A stretch of DNA of 63,013 nt from RGIG3009 sp045595445 (lineage in GTDB: Bacteria; Bacillota; Clostridia; Oscillospirales; Acutalibacteraceae), in contig JAZOAK010000026.1 of assembly GCA_045595445.1 (NCBI GenBank), positions 1-63,013 on the forward strand, read 5' to 3'. This document shows positions 31,975 through 40,506 of the stretch, one piece after another (the first letter of the stretch is position 1; the number at the start of each line of letters is the position of its first letter). Position numbers and translations under genes: made by a program. A model generated the notes under the pieces. The model ran no database searches and was not told the DNA's origin. It was given only the letters and a program-made list of their open reading frames with translations.

Positions 31975-34900
31975 ATGGCAAAGCACGTAAAAGCGGCTGG
32001 TCTTTCAAAGGGATGGAAGATCACCATTGCCGTCACAGCAGTTGTACTGGCCGTGGCGTTACTCTGTGCGCTTTTTGCCTATGGCGGGGTGTTGGATGCG
32101 ATGGCATCGTTGTTTGGCGGAAACACCGCTACCGCACCGACCACTACGATCACAATGCCCACAACGACCGAACCGCAAAAAATTGAGCCGGTATATCAAA
32201 AACCGGAAGAAATGAAAGGCGTTTGGCTCACCCCGGGAGTGGACTATTATACGTCCTCTAAAAACACGGTCAAAACCGTAAAACAACAGATCGATACCGC
32301 TTTTTCCGCGATGGAGGAATGGCAGTTTAACACGCTTATTCTGCCTCTAAAACCGGAGAATAAAGACCTGTGGATATACCCATCTGAAATCGCCGACTGT
32401 GTAGAACTGACCGATGAAGACGGACAAGCCTTTGATCCGATTTCATACAGCTTAACCTTGGCTCGAGAAAAGCAGATGTATGTGTATGCGATATTGGATC
32501 TTCGCGTGCAAGACGGTGAAGAATGGGATCCCCGCACCGAAACGGGACGGAAGCACACGCTGGACGTGGTTTCGGAAGTGACCAAACGCTATGCGGTAGA
32601 CGGTTATTTTGTGTCCGGTTTTGCTTTCTCAGGCGAGCAGGTGGCGGAGGAAGAACGCGAAACGGCGAAAACCGCTTTGGATACCTTGGTAAAACAAGTG
32701 ACACAGATCATCTGTGAAGCGAACCCCAATTTTTACACTGGCTTACTCTCAAACGGTATTTGGGCACACAGCTCGGTGGAGGAGCGCGGCTCGGAAACGG
32801 CAGAGTATTACGAGGAATTTACCGATGGCTGTGCTGATACGCTCTCTTGGGTAGAACAAGGGTTGTTCCAATGTGTCATGGCGCAAATCAACGGTTCTAC
32901 CAGCCATCCGACCGCCTCCTTCCAAAACATTCTCAAATGGTGGGATGGTGTTGCCGGAAAGCAACAACTTCCGCTTTACATATCTCACGCGGCAGCAAGG
33001 GTCGGCACGTATCATACCGGTTGGAAAGCCACCGATCAACTCGCACAACAGTATTTATACTGCAAATCTACTGCCGCTTGGCAAGGTAGTTGCTACAACT
33101 CGCTAAACGCACTGAGCACCAACACTACCGGCGCTGCCGATGCGCTTAAACGCGCCTATGACGGCACCTTGGATGAAGAATACATTTATAAGAAACTCAC
33201 GCTGACCTTTCCGACCAAAACAAACTATACCACGTCGGAATCTACCATTACCTTACAAGGCGGCGGGGACACCAATTTCCCGCTCACAATGAACGGTGAA
33301 ACGGTCGCACTGTCAGAACACGGCTTTTTCTCACTCAACCGCACTTTGAAAGTCGGTGTAAACACCTTTGTTTTTTCTCACAAAGGAACGACGAAAACCT
33401 ATACGATTACCTATAAACAAACGGTACTGCAAAGTATCTTGCCAACTGACAATATCTCTGTGGATGGCGGCGGCACCTTTATTATCAGCGCTATTGCCCG
33501 TAACGGATCGAGTGTCACGGCAACGATCAACGGTAAGAAGATCACACTGACGGCATCCGATATCAAAGAAGACGAAAGCGGCAATGCTCCCACCGATTTC
33601 CGTGAATATAAGGGAACGTATACCTTGCCGGCAGGTAAGATCGGGCAGACCACCGCTCTCGGAAAAATTACGGTCAGCGCTACCTATAACGGTTTGACAG
33701 AAACCAAAACAGGCGGCAGTATTACCATCAAAGCCTTGCCTCAACCCACGACCACGGCACCGGGTATCACTGTGCCCGCGGGTACGCCGTTGCCCGCTCC
33801 TAACGGCGATGGGAAGATCGTCACGGTCACGTCAAGCTATGCCGAAACGTTTTCGGGAGACGGATTAACAGACGATTATTCCCGCCCCTATAACTCGTAT
33901 TTGCCGAAAGGGACCAAGGACTATTTGGTAAGCACTTACAGCGGCAGTTTATCCTATTATCTGTTGGCTTCGGGGAAACGTGTGTACTGTAAGGATGCTA
34001 CCGTGACCAATGGCGGTATGCTGACCTATACACCCTTGCAAAACGGACAAACGACCGTCACGTCCACGCATACCAACATGACCTTTACTGCCGCTTATGC
34101 CATTCCTGTGTATGTGCGTACGCAAGGGCAGAAATATTATAAAGATTCTACAACCACCACTCCTCATTACGGATTGGAACCCTATTCTCAAACCACAACG
34201 CACATTGAAATCGCCTTTTATTACCTTTCAGAGGTGCCAAGTGTACCGGACGTTTCGCAAAGTCCCTTGTTCAGCTCGGCAGAGTGGGTTGCGGGCAAGT
34301 CGTCGGATTACTTGATTTTGAAATTGACTTTGAAGAAAAAGGGTGCCTTTTACGGCGTTTCCACCGCATGGAACGGCAACCAATTAACCATTTCGTTTTT
34401 GAATCCGGCGAATATTTCCGGCAATACCGCTTCCGAAAAATTGAAAGGCATTCGTATCTTGTTAGATCCCGGTCACGGATCACCGGATGATAAGCCGTGG
34501 GAAGCGCCGTTTAATTTGGACTATGCCAACACTCTCAAAACCAAATTGGAAGCGTTGGGTGCCACGGTTGACATGACTCGTACGACCCCGCTCACCACCA
34601 ATTTATCGTTGCCAAGTCGTGTGCTGATGGCGCAGACAAAGGGATACCATCTGGTAATCAGCGTGCATATGAACGGTTACAACGGTCAAGCGACCGGCGC
34701 AACGGTGCATTACTACACCGAATGGGCGTATACACCTTCCAAAATCATTTATGATAAAATGCACGCCGTCGAAACCCCCTATGGGGTCGGCACCACGGCG
34801 AACGGAACACCGCGTTCCAGCGGCACGGTATGGGGAACGCTCTACATGACGCGCTCGTTGTTCCATTGTCCGTCAATTTTGTTGGAATGTGCGTTCTTGG

Positions 34901-35001
34901 ATAACACGAAAGACAAGGAAGCCCTTATCAAGCCTGAATATCGGGATAAACTGATGCAAGCAGTCACTGACGGTGTCGTGGAGTATTTTAGCGCGATGTA
35001 A
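31975..35001 (+). CDS. GHL10 domain fused to N-acetylmuramoyl-L-alanine amidase
   Basis: 1008 residues from ATG 31975 with AAAGAGGTGAAA upstream. One N-terminal membrane span (ITIAVTAVVLAVALLCALFA) anchors it outside. Residues about 75-400 are a degenerate GHL10 barrel (EMKGVWLTPGVDYYTSSKN, FNTLILPLKPENKDLWIYPS, YAVDGYFVSGFAFSG). Residues about 415-600 look like bacterial Ig-like beta domains, then a Pro/Thr linker. Residues about 825-1006 are an Amidase_3 domain: ILLDPGHGSP with the first zinc His, HLVISVHMNGY with the second His, and SILLECAFLDN with the catalytic Glu. The amidase should cut the MurNAc-L-Ala bond. I have not seen GHL10 and Amidase_3 in one chain as a standard architecture. 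Confidence 0.88.
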   Translation: MAKHVKAAGLSKGWKITIAVTAVVLAVALLCALFAYGGVLDAMASLFGGNTATAPTTTITMPTTTEPQKIEPVYQKPEEMKGVWLTPGVDYYTSSKNTVKTVKQQIDTAFSAMEEWQFNTLILPLKPENKDLWIYPSEIADCVELTDEDGQAFDPISYSLTLAREKQMYVYAILDLRVQDGEEWDPRTETGRKHTLDVVSEVTKRYAVDGYFVSGFAFSGEQVAEEERETAKTALDTLVKQVTQIICEANPNFYTGLLSNGIWAHSSVEERGSETAEYYEEFTDGCADTLSWVEQGLFQCVMAQINGSTSHPTASFQNILKWWDGVAGKQQLPLYISHAAARVGTYHTGWKATDQLAQQYLYCKSTAAWQGSCYNSLNALSTNTTGAADALKRAYDGTLDEEYIYKKLTLTFPTKTNYTTSESTITLQGGGDTNFPLTMNGETVALSEHGFFSLNRTLKVGVNTFVFSHKGTTKTYTITYKQTVLQSILPTDNISVDGGGTFIISAIARNGSSVTATINGKKITLTASDIKEDESGNAPTDFREYKGTYTLPAGKIGQTTALGKITVSATYNGLTETKTGGSITIKALPQPTTTAPGITVPAGTPLPAPNGDGKIVTVTSSYAETFSGDGLTDDYSRPYNSYLPKGTKDYLVSTYSGSLSYYLLASGKRVYCKDATVTNGGMLTYTPLQNGQTTVTSTHTNMTFTAAYAIPVYVRTQGQKYYKDSTTTTPHYGLEPYSQTTTHIEIAFYYLSEVPSVPDVSQSPLFSSAEWVAGKSSDYLILKLTLKKKGAFYGVSTAWNGNQLTISFLNPANISGNTASEKLKGIRILLDPGHGSPDDKPWEAPFNLDYANTLKTKLEALGATVDMTRTTPLTTNLSLPSRVLMAQTKGYHLVISVHMNGYNGQATGATVHYYTEWAYTPSKIIYDKMHAVETPYGVGTTANGTPRSSGTVWGTLYMTRSLFHCPSILLECAFLDNTKDKEALIKPEYRDKLMQAVTDGVVEYFSAM

Positions 35002-35013
35002 AAGAGTAAAGGT

Positions 35014-35044
35014 AAAGAGCGTCAGACAGACTCTGACGCTCTTT
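35014..35044 (+). terminator. Terminator between the amidase gene and birA
   Basis: Stem AAAGAGCGTCAGA (35014-35026) pairs with TCTGACGCTCTTT (35032-35044). Only 22 bases separate it from the birA start, so birA may depend on read-through or lie behind an attenuator. Confidence 0.8.
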
Positions 35045-35066
35045 ATAATCGGAAAGGAGAGAAGAT

Positions 35067-35843
35067 ATGTTGTTGTCGGACTCCGTTTTGAAGAAACGGC
35101 TGGGCGATGCGTTCTCGCTGCAACTATACGAGGAAGTGGATTCCACCAACACGCTCGCGCGTGAACAGGCAACGGCGGGCGCACCCGAGGGCACGGTTAT
35201 TCTTGCAAGTGCGCAACGGCAGGGCAGAGGCCGAATGGGCAGACAATTTTTCTCTCCCAAAGGCAGTGGGTTGTATATGAGTATCATTCTCCGTCCAAGC
35301 ACTGCCGTTTTACCGTTATATATCACCACCGCGGCGGCAGTTGCTGTGGCAGAAGCCATTGAGGAAGTGGCGGGAATATCGGCATCCATCAAATGGGTAA
35401 ACGACGTCTATTGCCGTGAAAAAAAGGTGTGCGGCATCTTAACGGAAGGTGCCATTGCCGAAAACCTGCAATATGCCGTCTTAGGGATCGGTATTAACGT
35501 GCTTTCTCCGATTGGCGGATTTCCTCCCGAGATAGAATCCCGTGCAGGCGCCGTTTTTGGTGAAAAAACGCCGCCGACAGCTCATCCAAGGGAAGAACTG
35601 GCAGCGGCGATCATCGCGCGATTTTGGGGGTATTACGAGGCATTGTCGGCAAAAGCGTTTTTGCCGTCTTATCGTAAACGTGATCTCCTTAAAGGACGCA
35701 TCGTACAAGTACTGGACGTAAACGGTACGGTGATCGAGGAGGTCACGGCGCAGGGGATAACCGATACCTTTGAATTGCTTGTTACAGATCGACACGGCAA
35801 GACCAAAGCGTTATCCTCCGGCGAAGTGAGCTTGCGCTTATAA
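35067..35843 (+). CDS. birA: Biotin--[acetyl-CoA-carboxylase] ligase, monofunctional
   Basis: 258 residues from ATG 35067 with GGAAAGGAGAGA upstream. Biotin protein ligase: the biotinyl-AMP loop QRQGRGRMGRQFFS, substrate strand YEEVDSTNTLARE, IKWVNDVY and KVCGILTEG with the catalytic Lys, then the C-terminal SH3-like domain (about 210-258). The N-terminal DNA-binding helix-turn-helix of the E. coli/Bacillus type is absent, so this enzyme cannot itself repress biotin genes. Its last codon and stop (TTATAA) also hold the stop of the convergent HAD gene. Confidence 0.95.
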   Translation: MLLSDSVLKKRLGDAFSLQLYEEVDSTNTLAREQATAGAPEGTVILASAQRQGRGRMGRQFFSPKGSGLYMSIILRPSTAVLPLYITTAAAVAVAEAIEEVAGISASIKWVNDVYCREKKVCGILTEGAIAENLQYAVLGIGINVLSPIGGFPPEIESRAGAVFGEKTPPTAHPREELAAAIIARFWGYYEALSAKAFLPSYRKRDLLKGRIVQVLDVNGTVIEEVTAQGITDTFELLVTDRHGKTKALSSGEVSLRL

Positions 35844-36524
35844 GCCGGCCAGCAACGCAGGCAAAGCGGATAAACTGTCCACTTCAAAATCCGGTTTGGC
35901 AAGGGACGTGCATGTGCTGTGTGAGGGGTTAAACCAACAGGTACGAAGACCAACCTGATTGCCACCGCGAATATCGGAACTGAGGCTGTCACCGATGATG
36001 ACAGCCTTTTCTTTTTCAAACCCCTCAATGCAAGAGAAGCAGTGCTCAAAATAGCGTGGATCCGGCTTGTTAAAGCCGATCTCGTGCGAGATAAATACGC
36101 CTTTGAAAAAGGGAAGGATGCCCGCGCTGTCCAAACGGCGGCGCTGAATGGATGCCGTGCCGTTTGTCATGAGATACAGATCATATCGGTTGTGCAACGC
36201 TTGAAGCAGTTCGGGAGCACCCGGCATAAAATAATGTCCGACACCTAAAAGATGTTCGTACAATGCTTTTACTCTTTCAACGTCACAAGGCAGGTCGTAT
36301 TCATCGAACAACAGCGTAAAACGGCGGCGAAGCACCTGTTCGCGCGTCAGTTCGCCGCGTTCAAGCAATTCCCATTGTGAGCGGTTTATGACATGATAAC
36401 GCGCCAACAGTTCTTCCGTTGGTGTAAATCCCAATTCTTTCAAGGTAGAGGATAACGCGACGAGTTCTGCCTTCTTAAAATCCAACAGGGTATCATCCAC
36501 GTCAAAAAAAATGGTAGACAGCAT
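35838..36524 (-). CDS. yjjG: YjjG-family HAD noncanonical pyrimidine nucleotidase
   Basis: 228 residues from ATG 36524. HAD motif I FFDVDDTLLDF (Asp8, Asp10), motif II LYLMTNGTAS, motif III lysine in FNKPDPRYF and motif IV VIIGDSLSSDIRGG; a C1-type helical cap lies at about 20-90. The YjjG/YfnB group dephosphorylates (modified) pyrimidine nucleoside monophosphates and may clean the nucleotide pool. It overlaps the convergent birA by six bases. It probably has its own expression, since a terminator for secF lies between. Confidence 0.88.
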   Translation of the reverse strand: MLSTIFFDVDDTLLDFKKAELVALSSTLKELGFTPTEELLARYHVINRSQWELLERGELTREQVLRRRFTLLFDEYDLPCDVERVKALYEHLLGVGHYFMPGAPELLQALHNRYDLYLMTNGTASIQRRRLDSAGILPFFKGVFISHEIGFNKPDPRYFEHCFSCIEGFEKEKAVIIGDSLSSDIRGGNQVGLRTCWFNPSHSTCTSLAKPDFEVDSLSALPALLAGL

Positions 36525-36543
36525 AGTTTTTCAATCCTTTGCA

Positions 36544-36571
36544 AAAAGCCCCCGAAGTTTCGGGGGCTTTT
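36544..36571 (-). terminator. Terminator of secDF
   Basis: Stem AAAAGCCCCCGAA (36544-36556) pairs with TTCGGGGGCTTTT (36559-36571). It is situated just after the secF stop on the minus strand. Confidence 0.9.
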
Positions 36572-36576
36572 GAGCG

Positions 36577-37512
36577 TTATTTTTTCTTGGATTTTGCAGC
36601 CTTGCGGCGAGTACTGTGTTCTACCCACAATGCCCACAGCGGGGTGCACAAGAAAGTGGAAGAATAGAAACCGGAAACAACACCAAAGGTCATTGGCAAC
36701 GCAAAGCTGGTGATGGCATCCATTGAGAAAGCCAGAGCGATCACAGCGACCGTTCCGATAGCAACAAGCGTGCAGATCGACGTATTCAAGGTACGACCGA
36801 AGGACTGACGCAAGCTAACGTTCACGATCTCGTTGATGGAGGCCTTCTTATCCATCTTTACGCGATTTTCGCGGATACGGTCGTAAATAACGATGGTATC
36901 GTTAAGCGAGTAACCGAGAATGGTAAGCACGACCGCCACAAAATTATCATTCAGCGGAATGCGGAAGATGACAAAGATAAAGTAGGCGATAAAGATGTCG
37001 TGCAACAGCGCGAGCAATGCCATAATGCCGGCGGAAACACCACCGATCTTGCGGAAACGCAAGCCAACGTAGATGACCAAGAAGAGCGATGCCAACGCAA
37101 TCGCCATCCAACATTTTGCAAAGAAAGTGCGACCGTAAGACGGTTGCAACGAGTTGGTTTCGATCTCTTTGATATCGTTGTCGGGGAATTGCTTTTTCAG
37201 CGTTTCAACAAACGTGGTTTGCGTTTTCGTATCGATTTCATCGGCAAGCGATACGACAATCATTTTAAGACCGCTTTCACCGTTTTCGGTAACATCGATT
37301 TCGGCACCTGCGAGTTTCGTTTCGATAAACTCGTTGACGGCGGCTTCATCCAGCGTGTTTTCGTAGCTGTATTTAAGAAGTGTACCGCCCTTGAAATCAA
37401 TATCCAGTTCTACACCCATCACTAAGTTGCAGATAACACCGATAGCAAGCAAGACGATGGAAATGAAGAGGCACAGTTTGCGTTTGGCAATAAAATCAAA
37501 ATTCTTAAACAT
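36577..37512 (-). CDS. secF: Protein translocase subunit SecF
   Basis: 311 residues from ATG 37512, overlapping secD by eight bases with AGGAGGTAAC inside secD. Six membrane spans: LCLFISIVLLAIGVICNLV first, then the periplasm-like loop (about 35-130) and the helical block with AGIMALLALLHDIFIAYFIF and the SecF signature GYSLNDTIVIYDRIREN. It works with SecD to drive late steps of Sec export by the proton gradient. The C-terminus is basic (RRKAAKSKKK). A strong terminator follows. Confidence 0.97.
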   Translation of the reverse strand: MFKNFDFIAKRKLCLFISIVLLAIGVICNLVMGVELDIDFKGGTLLKYSYENTLDEAAVNEFIETKLAGAEIDVTENGESGLKMIVVSLADEIDTKTQTTFVETLKKQFPDNDIKEIETNSLQPSYGRTFFAKCWMAIALASLFLVIYVGLRFRKIGGVSAGIMALLALLHDIFIAYFIFVIFRIPLNDNFVAVVLTILGYSLNDTIVIYDRIRENRVKMDKKASINEIVNVSLRQSFGRTLNTSICTLVAIGTVAVIALAFSMDAITSFALPMTFGVVSGFYSSTFLCTPLWALWVEHSTRRKAAKSKKK

Positions 37513-38932
37513 CGTGACGGTTACCTCCTAACAGCCAGGGTTTACGGAGGAACTTGAAGCGGGAGATAGATTTAAGCATCAACCGCGAGCAAGTTACGCC
37601 CATAATGAAGTTGAAGATGATACCCGCAAGCAGCGTGTAACCGAAAGAATACACGGCACCGCTGGCGGAAACAGGGAACATAAACAGGAAGGGCTTGAGC
37701 AGTTTTGCAAACAAACTGTCGGCAGGACCGAACACACCCATCAATACGACAGAGATGATCAACACGGTAATGTTACCGTCAAAGATAGCGGAGAACGACT
37801 CGCTGCAACCGTTGTTGATCGCACCGTCAATGGTACGACCGCCGCGAATCTGTTCCTTGATACGCTCGGCGGTGATGATGTTGGCGTCAACACCCATACC
37901 GATCGACAGGATAATACCCGCAATACCGGGCAATGTCAGCGTAAAGCTGTTGAAGAAGGGGAAATACCCCGACACAACGGCAATAGAGCCTGCTACCTGA
38001 CCGAGCAATGCGATTACGGCAACAAAGCCGGATAAACGGTAGTAGAGGATCATAAAGAGGGAGATCAGCACAAACGCGATCACGCCTGCGATCACCATGA
38101 TTTCCAGCGCACGCTCACCCAAAGTAGCGGTAACGGTGCTGGTGTTCTTCGCCGTGATACTGAACGGCAGCGAACCGGAGTTGATGAGGTTTGCCAGATC
38201 CAGCGCCTCCGCATAATCGGCAAAGCCGCCGGAGATCTGAGCGTTACCGTCGCTGATATGTTCGTTAACGGTGGGGTTGGAGATACACTCGTCATCCAAC
38301 CAAATGGAAATCGTGTATTTTTTCGTGGTAAGCCCCTTGTTCAGATCGGCTTGCTTTTGGGTGGCCTTAGAAAACGCTTCTTTACCGGCGCTGTCCAATT
38401 CCAGGGATACGACGGGCACGTTGTCCTGATCGAATCCGGGAGTGGCGGAACTTACCAGCGAGCCGTTGAGAACGAAATCCGCTTTCTCAGGTTTCTCAGT
38501 CGGCAGACCGGTCGATTCCGTTTCGTCAATATAAAATTCAAGCAAGGCAGTTTTACCAAGTTCTTCGATCGCCGATTTGGCATCAAATTCCGTTTCGTTG
38601 TTTTTCCAGGGGAAACGGATTATGACTTGGTTGTTATCCGAATCGGTATACGCCTCATAGTCGGTGATGTTGTTCGCGATCATGCGACGCACGATAACTT
38701 CCTTCATGGCTTCGATCTGTGCATCCGTCGCTTCAATGGATTCGTCCTCGGGAGCAAAGGTCACTTCAATACCGCCGTTGATGTCAATACCGGTTCGAAT
38801 GTCCGAAGCTCCGCGTATGATCGTGTCCTCTCGGTCGCCGAAGTTTTTGTATATTCCGAAAAAGGAAGTATACGCCAAGGCGACGATGAGCAGTGCCACG
38901 ATGAAAAATACGGGTTTTGGTGTGCGCTTCAT
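37505..38932 (-). CDS. secD: Protein translocase subunit SecD
   Basis: 475 residues from ATG 38932 with GGAGGATTGACC upstream. An N-terminal span (VFFIVALLIVALAYTSFFGI) precedes the GIDINGGIEVTFAP P1 head motif, a long external domain (about 40-260), and C-terminal spans with the MMPL-like proton-pathway region GIILSIGMGVDANIITAERI. The two subunits are separate, unlike the fused SecDF of Bacillus. Expressed from its own promoter at 38989-39017 and coupled to secF by overlap. No yajC is next to it. Confidence 0.97.
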   Translation of the reverse strand: MKRTPKPVFFIVALLIVALAYTSFFGIYKNFGDREDTIIRGASDIRTGIDINGGIEVTFAPEDESIEATDAQIEAMKEVIVRRMIANNITDYEAYTDSDNNQVIIRFPWKNNETEFDAKSAIEELGKTALLEFYIDETESTGLPTEKPEKADFVLNGSLVSSATPGFDQDNVPVVSLELDSAGKEAFSKATQKQADLNKGLTTKKYTISIWLDDECISNPTVNEHISDGNAQISGGFADYAEALDLANLINSGSLPFSITAKNTSTVTATLGERALEIMVIAGVIAFVLISLFMILYYRLSGFVAVIALLGQVAGSIAVVSGYFPFFNSFTLTLPGIAGIILSIGMGVDANIITAERIKEQIRGGRTIDGAINNGCSESFSAIFDGNITVLIISVVLMGVFGPADSLFAKLLKPFLFMFPVSASGAVYSFGYTLLAGIIFNFIMGVTCSRLMLKSISRFKFLRKPWLLGGNRHDV

Positions 38933-38988
38933 CGGTCAATCCTCCATCATTTGTATTCCATACAAGAATACGTTCTCATATAAAGGTC

Positions 38989-39017
38989 ATTATAGGTGAT
39001 TTTGTAAAAAAAGTCAA
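38989..39017 (-). promoter_or_regulatory. Promoter of secDF
   Basis: On the minus strand TTGACT (39012-39017), 17 bases, TATAAT (38989-38994). Confidence 0.75.
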
Positions 39018-39039
39018 TGAAATTCACGGAATCTTCAAA

Positions 39040-39068
39040 AAACCGCCGTGAAACGTTCACGGCGGTTT
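39040..39068 (-). terminator. Terminator of the aminotransferase gene
   Basis: Stem AAACCGCCGTGAA (39040-39052) pairs with TTCACGGCGGTTT (39056-39068). On the minus strand it ends in TTTTTTG. It sits between this gene and the secDF promoter. Confidence 0.9.
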
Positions 39069-39072
39069 CAAA

Positions 39073-40350
39073 TCACGTATTGAGCAATTTCTTAATGCTG
39101 ACAATTTGCGCGCAAATACAAAACAGATTCATAGCCGTTTGCAGCTCGTCACAAGGCGGGAAAGTGGGGGCAAGCCGCAGATTGGCGTCGTGCGGATCCT
39201 TATGATACGGATAAGTCGCACCTGCACCCGTCAGCACCACGCCGGCTTCTTTCAACATACGCACCACGTCTTTGGCACAACCGTCCATCAGTGTAACGCT
39301 GACAAAATAACCGCCGTTCGGCGTATGCCAATCGGCAATACCGATACCGCCCAACTGCTCATCCAGTGTGCGCAGAACGATTTGGAACTTCGGACGAAGA
39401 ATCGCCGCGTGTAACTTCATGTGTTCTTTAATACCGTCGATGTCGCGGAAAAAGCGTGTATGTCGCAGCATGTTTTGCTTATCGTAGCCGATCGTCTGAA
39501 TCGATAAGCGCTTTTTAATGTCGGCGATATTTGCATCGCTGGCTCCGAGTGCCGCCACACCGGAACCGGGGAAACTGATCTTTGAGGTGGAGGTGAAGCA
39601 AACGAAAATATCTTCGTTATCGGCCGCTTTTGCCTCGTCAAACAGATTCAAAAGCCGATCCGGTGTATCCGTTAAATGATGCATGCAATAGGCGTTATCC
39701 CACATGATACGGAAATCGGGAGCTGCCGGTTTTAAGTGGGCAAAGCGACGTACCGTTTCATCGGAATAGGTGATACCGTCGGGGTTGGAATACATCGGTA
39801 CGCACCAAATGCCTTTTACCGTCGGATCTTTGACGAGTTCTTCCACCACGTCCATATCGGGACCGTCGGCGGTCATGGGGACGGTGACGAGCGTGAGACC
39901 GAAATGTTCGGTGACAGCAAAGTGTCGGTCGTAACCGGGGGCGGGGCAGAGGAACTTAACTTCGTCCAGTTTACACCACGGCGTGTGACCGCAAAGACCG
40001 GTCGAATAGGCTTGTGCAATATAATCGTACATTAAATTCAAACTGGAATTGCCGCCCACCAAAATATTCGATGCAGGCATTTCCAAAATTTCACCGAACA
40101 GCCGTCTTGCTTCTTCAATGCCGTCCAGGAATCCATAGTTGCGCGTATCGGTGTTATTCTCCGTCTTGGCGCCGGTGCGGGCATTGACGCAGGAGCTGAG
40201 TTCCATCGTCAGCTCCAATTGTTCGGTGCACGGCTTGCCGCGAGACATATCCAACTGTAAACCGCGCGCTTTATAGGAGGCGTATTCCGACTCGCAAGCT
40301 GCCAATCGGGCGGTTAATTGTTTTTTCGTTAAAGATGCAAAATCAGTCAC
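39073..40350 (-). CDS. Aspartate aminotransferase-like PLP enzyme (AspT, subgroup 1c)
   Basis: 425 residues from GTG 40350 with AGAGGAGTCG upstream. Fold type I aminotransferase of the PF12897 kind: substrate-loop motif LQLDMSRGKPCTEQL, MWDNAYCMHHL with the PLP-nitrogen Asp218, and the Schiff-base Lys257 in STSKISFPG. Members characterised in Corynebacterium are aspartate transaminases that differ from classical AspC. It should make aspartate or a related amino acid from the 2-oxo acid. asnS, which uses asparagine, is the next gene upstream on the strand but has its own terminator. Confidence 0.88.
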   Translation of the reverse strand: MTDFASLTKKQLTARLAACESEYASYKARGLQLDMSRGKPCTEQLELTMELSSCVNARTGAKTENNTDTRNYGFLDGIEEARRLFGEILEMPASNILVGGNSSLNLMYDYIAQAYSTGLCGHTPWCKLDEVKFLCPAPGYDRHFAVTEHFGLTLVTVPMTADGPDMDVVEELVKDPTVKGIWCVPMYSNPDGITYSDETVRRFAHLKPAAPDFRIMWDNAYCMHHLTDTPDRLLNLFDEAKAADNEDIFVCFTSTSKISFPGSGVAALGASDANIADIKKRLSIQTIGYDKQNMLRHTRFFRDIDGIKEHMKLHAAILRPKFQIVLRTLDEQLGGIGIADWHTPNGGYFVSVTLMDGCAKDVVRMLKEAGVVLTGAGATYPYHKDPHDANLRLAPTFPPCDELQTAMNLFCICAQIVSIKKLLNT

Positions 40351-40461
40351 AAAAAACGACTCCTCTCAGATACTTCACACATTGTACTGCATATAACTGA
40401 ATTTTGCAAGTTAAATTTGCAAATCTTGCAAAAAAATATTTATTTTTTCCAAAAATAGCGA

Positions 40462-40495
40462 AAAAAGCCCCGCCCGATAAAGGGCGGGGCTTTTT
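40462..40495 (-). terminator. Terminator of asnS
   Basis: Stem AAAAAGCCCCGCCC (40462-40475) pairs with GGGCGGGGCTTTTT (40482-40495). T-rich on the minus strand. Confidence 0.92.
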
Positions 40496-40506
40496 GAAAA
40501 TCAAAA

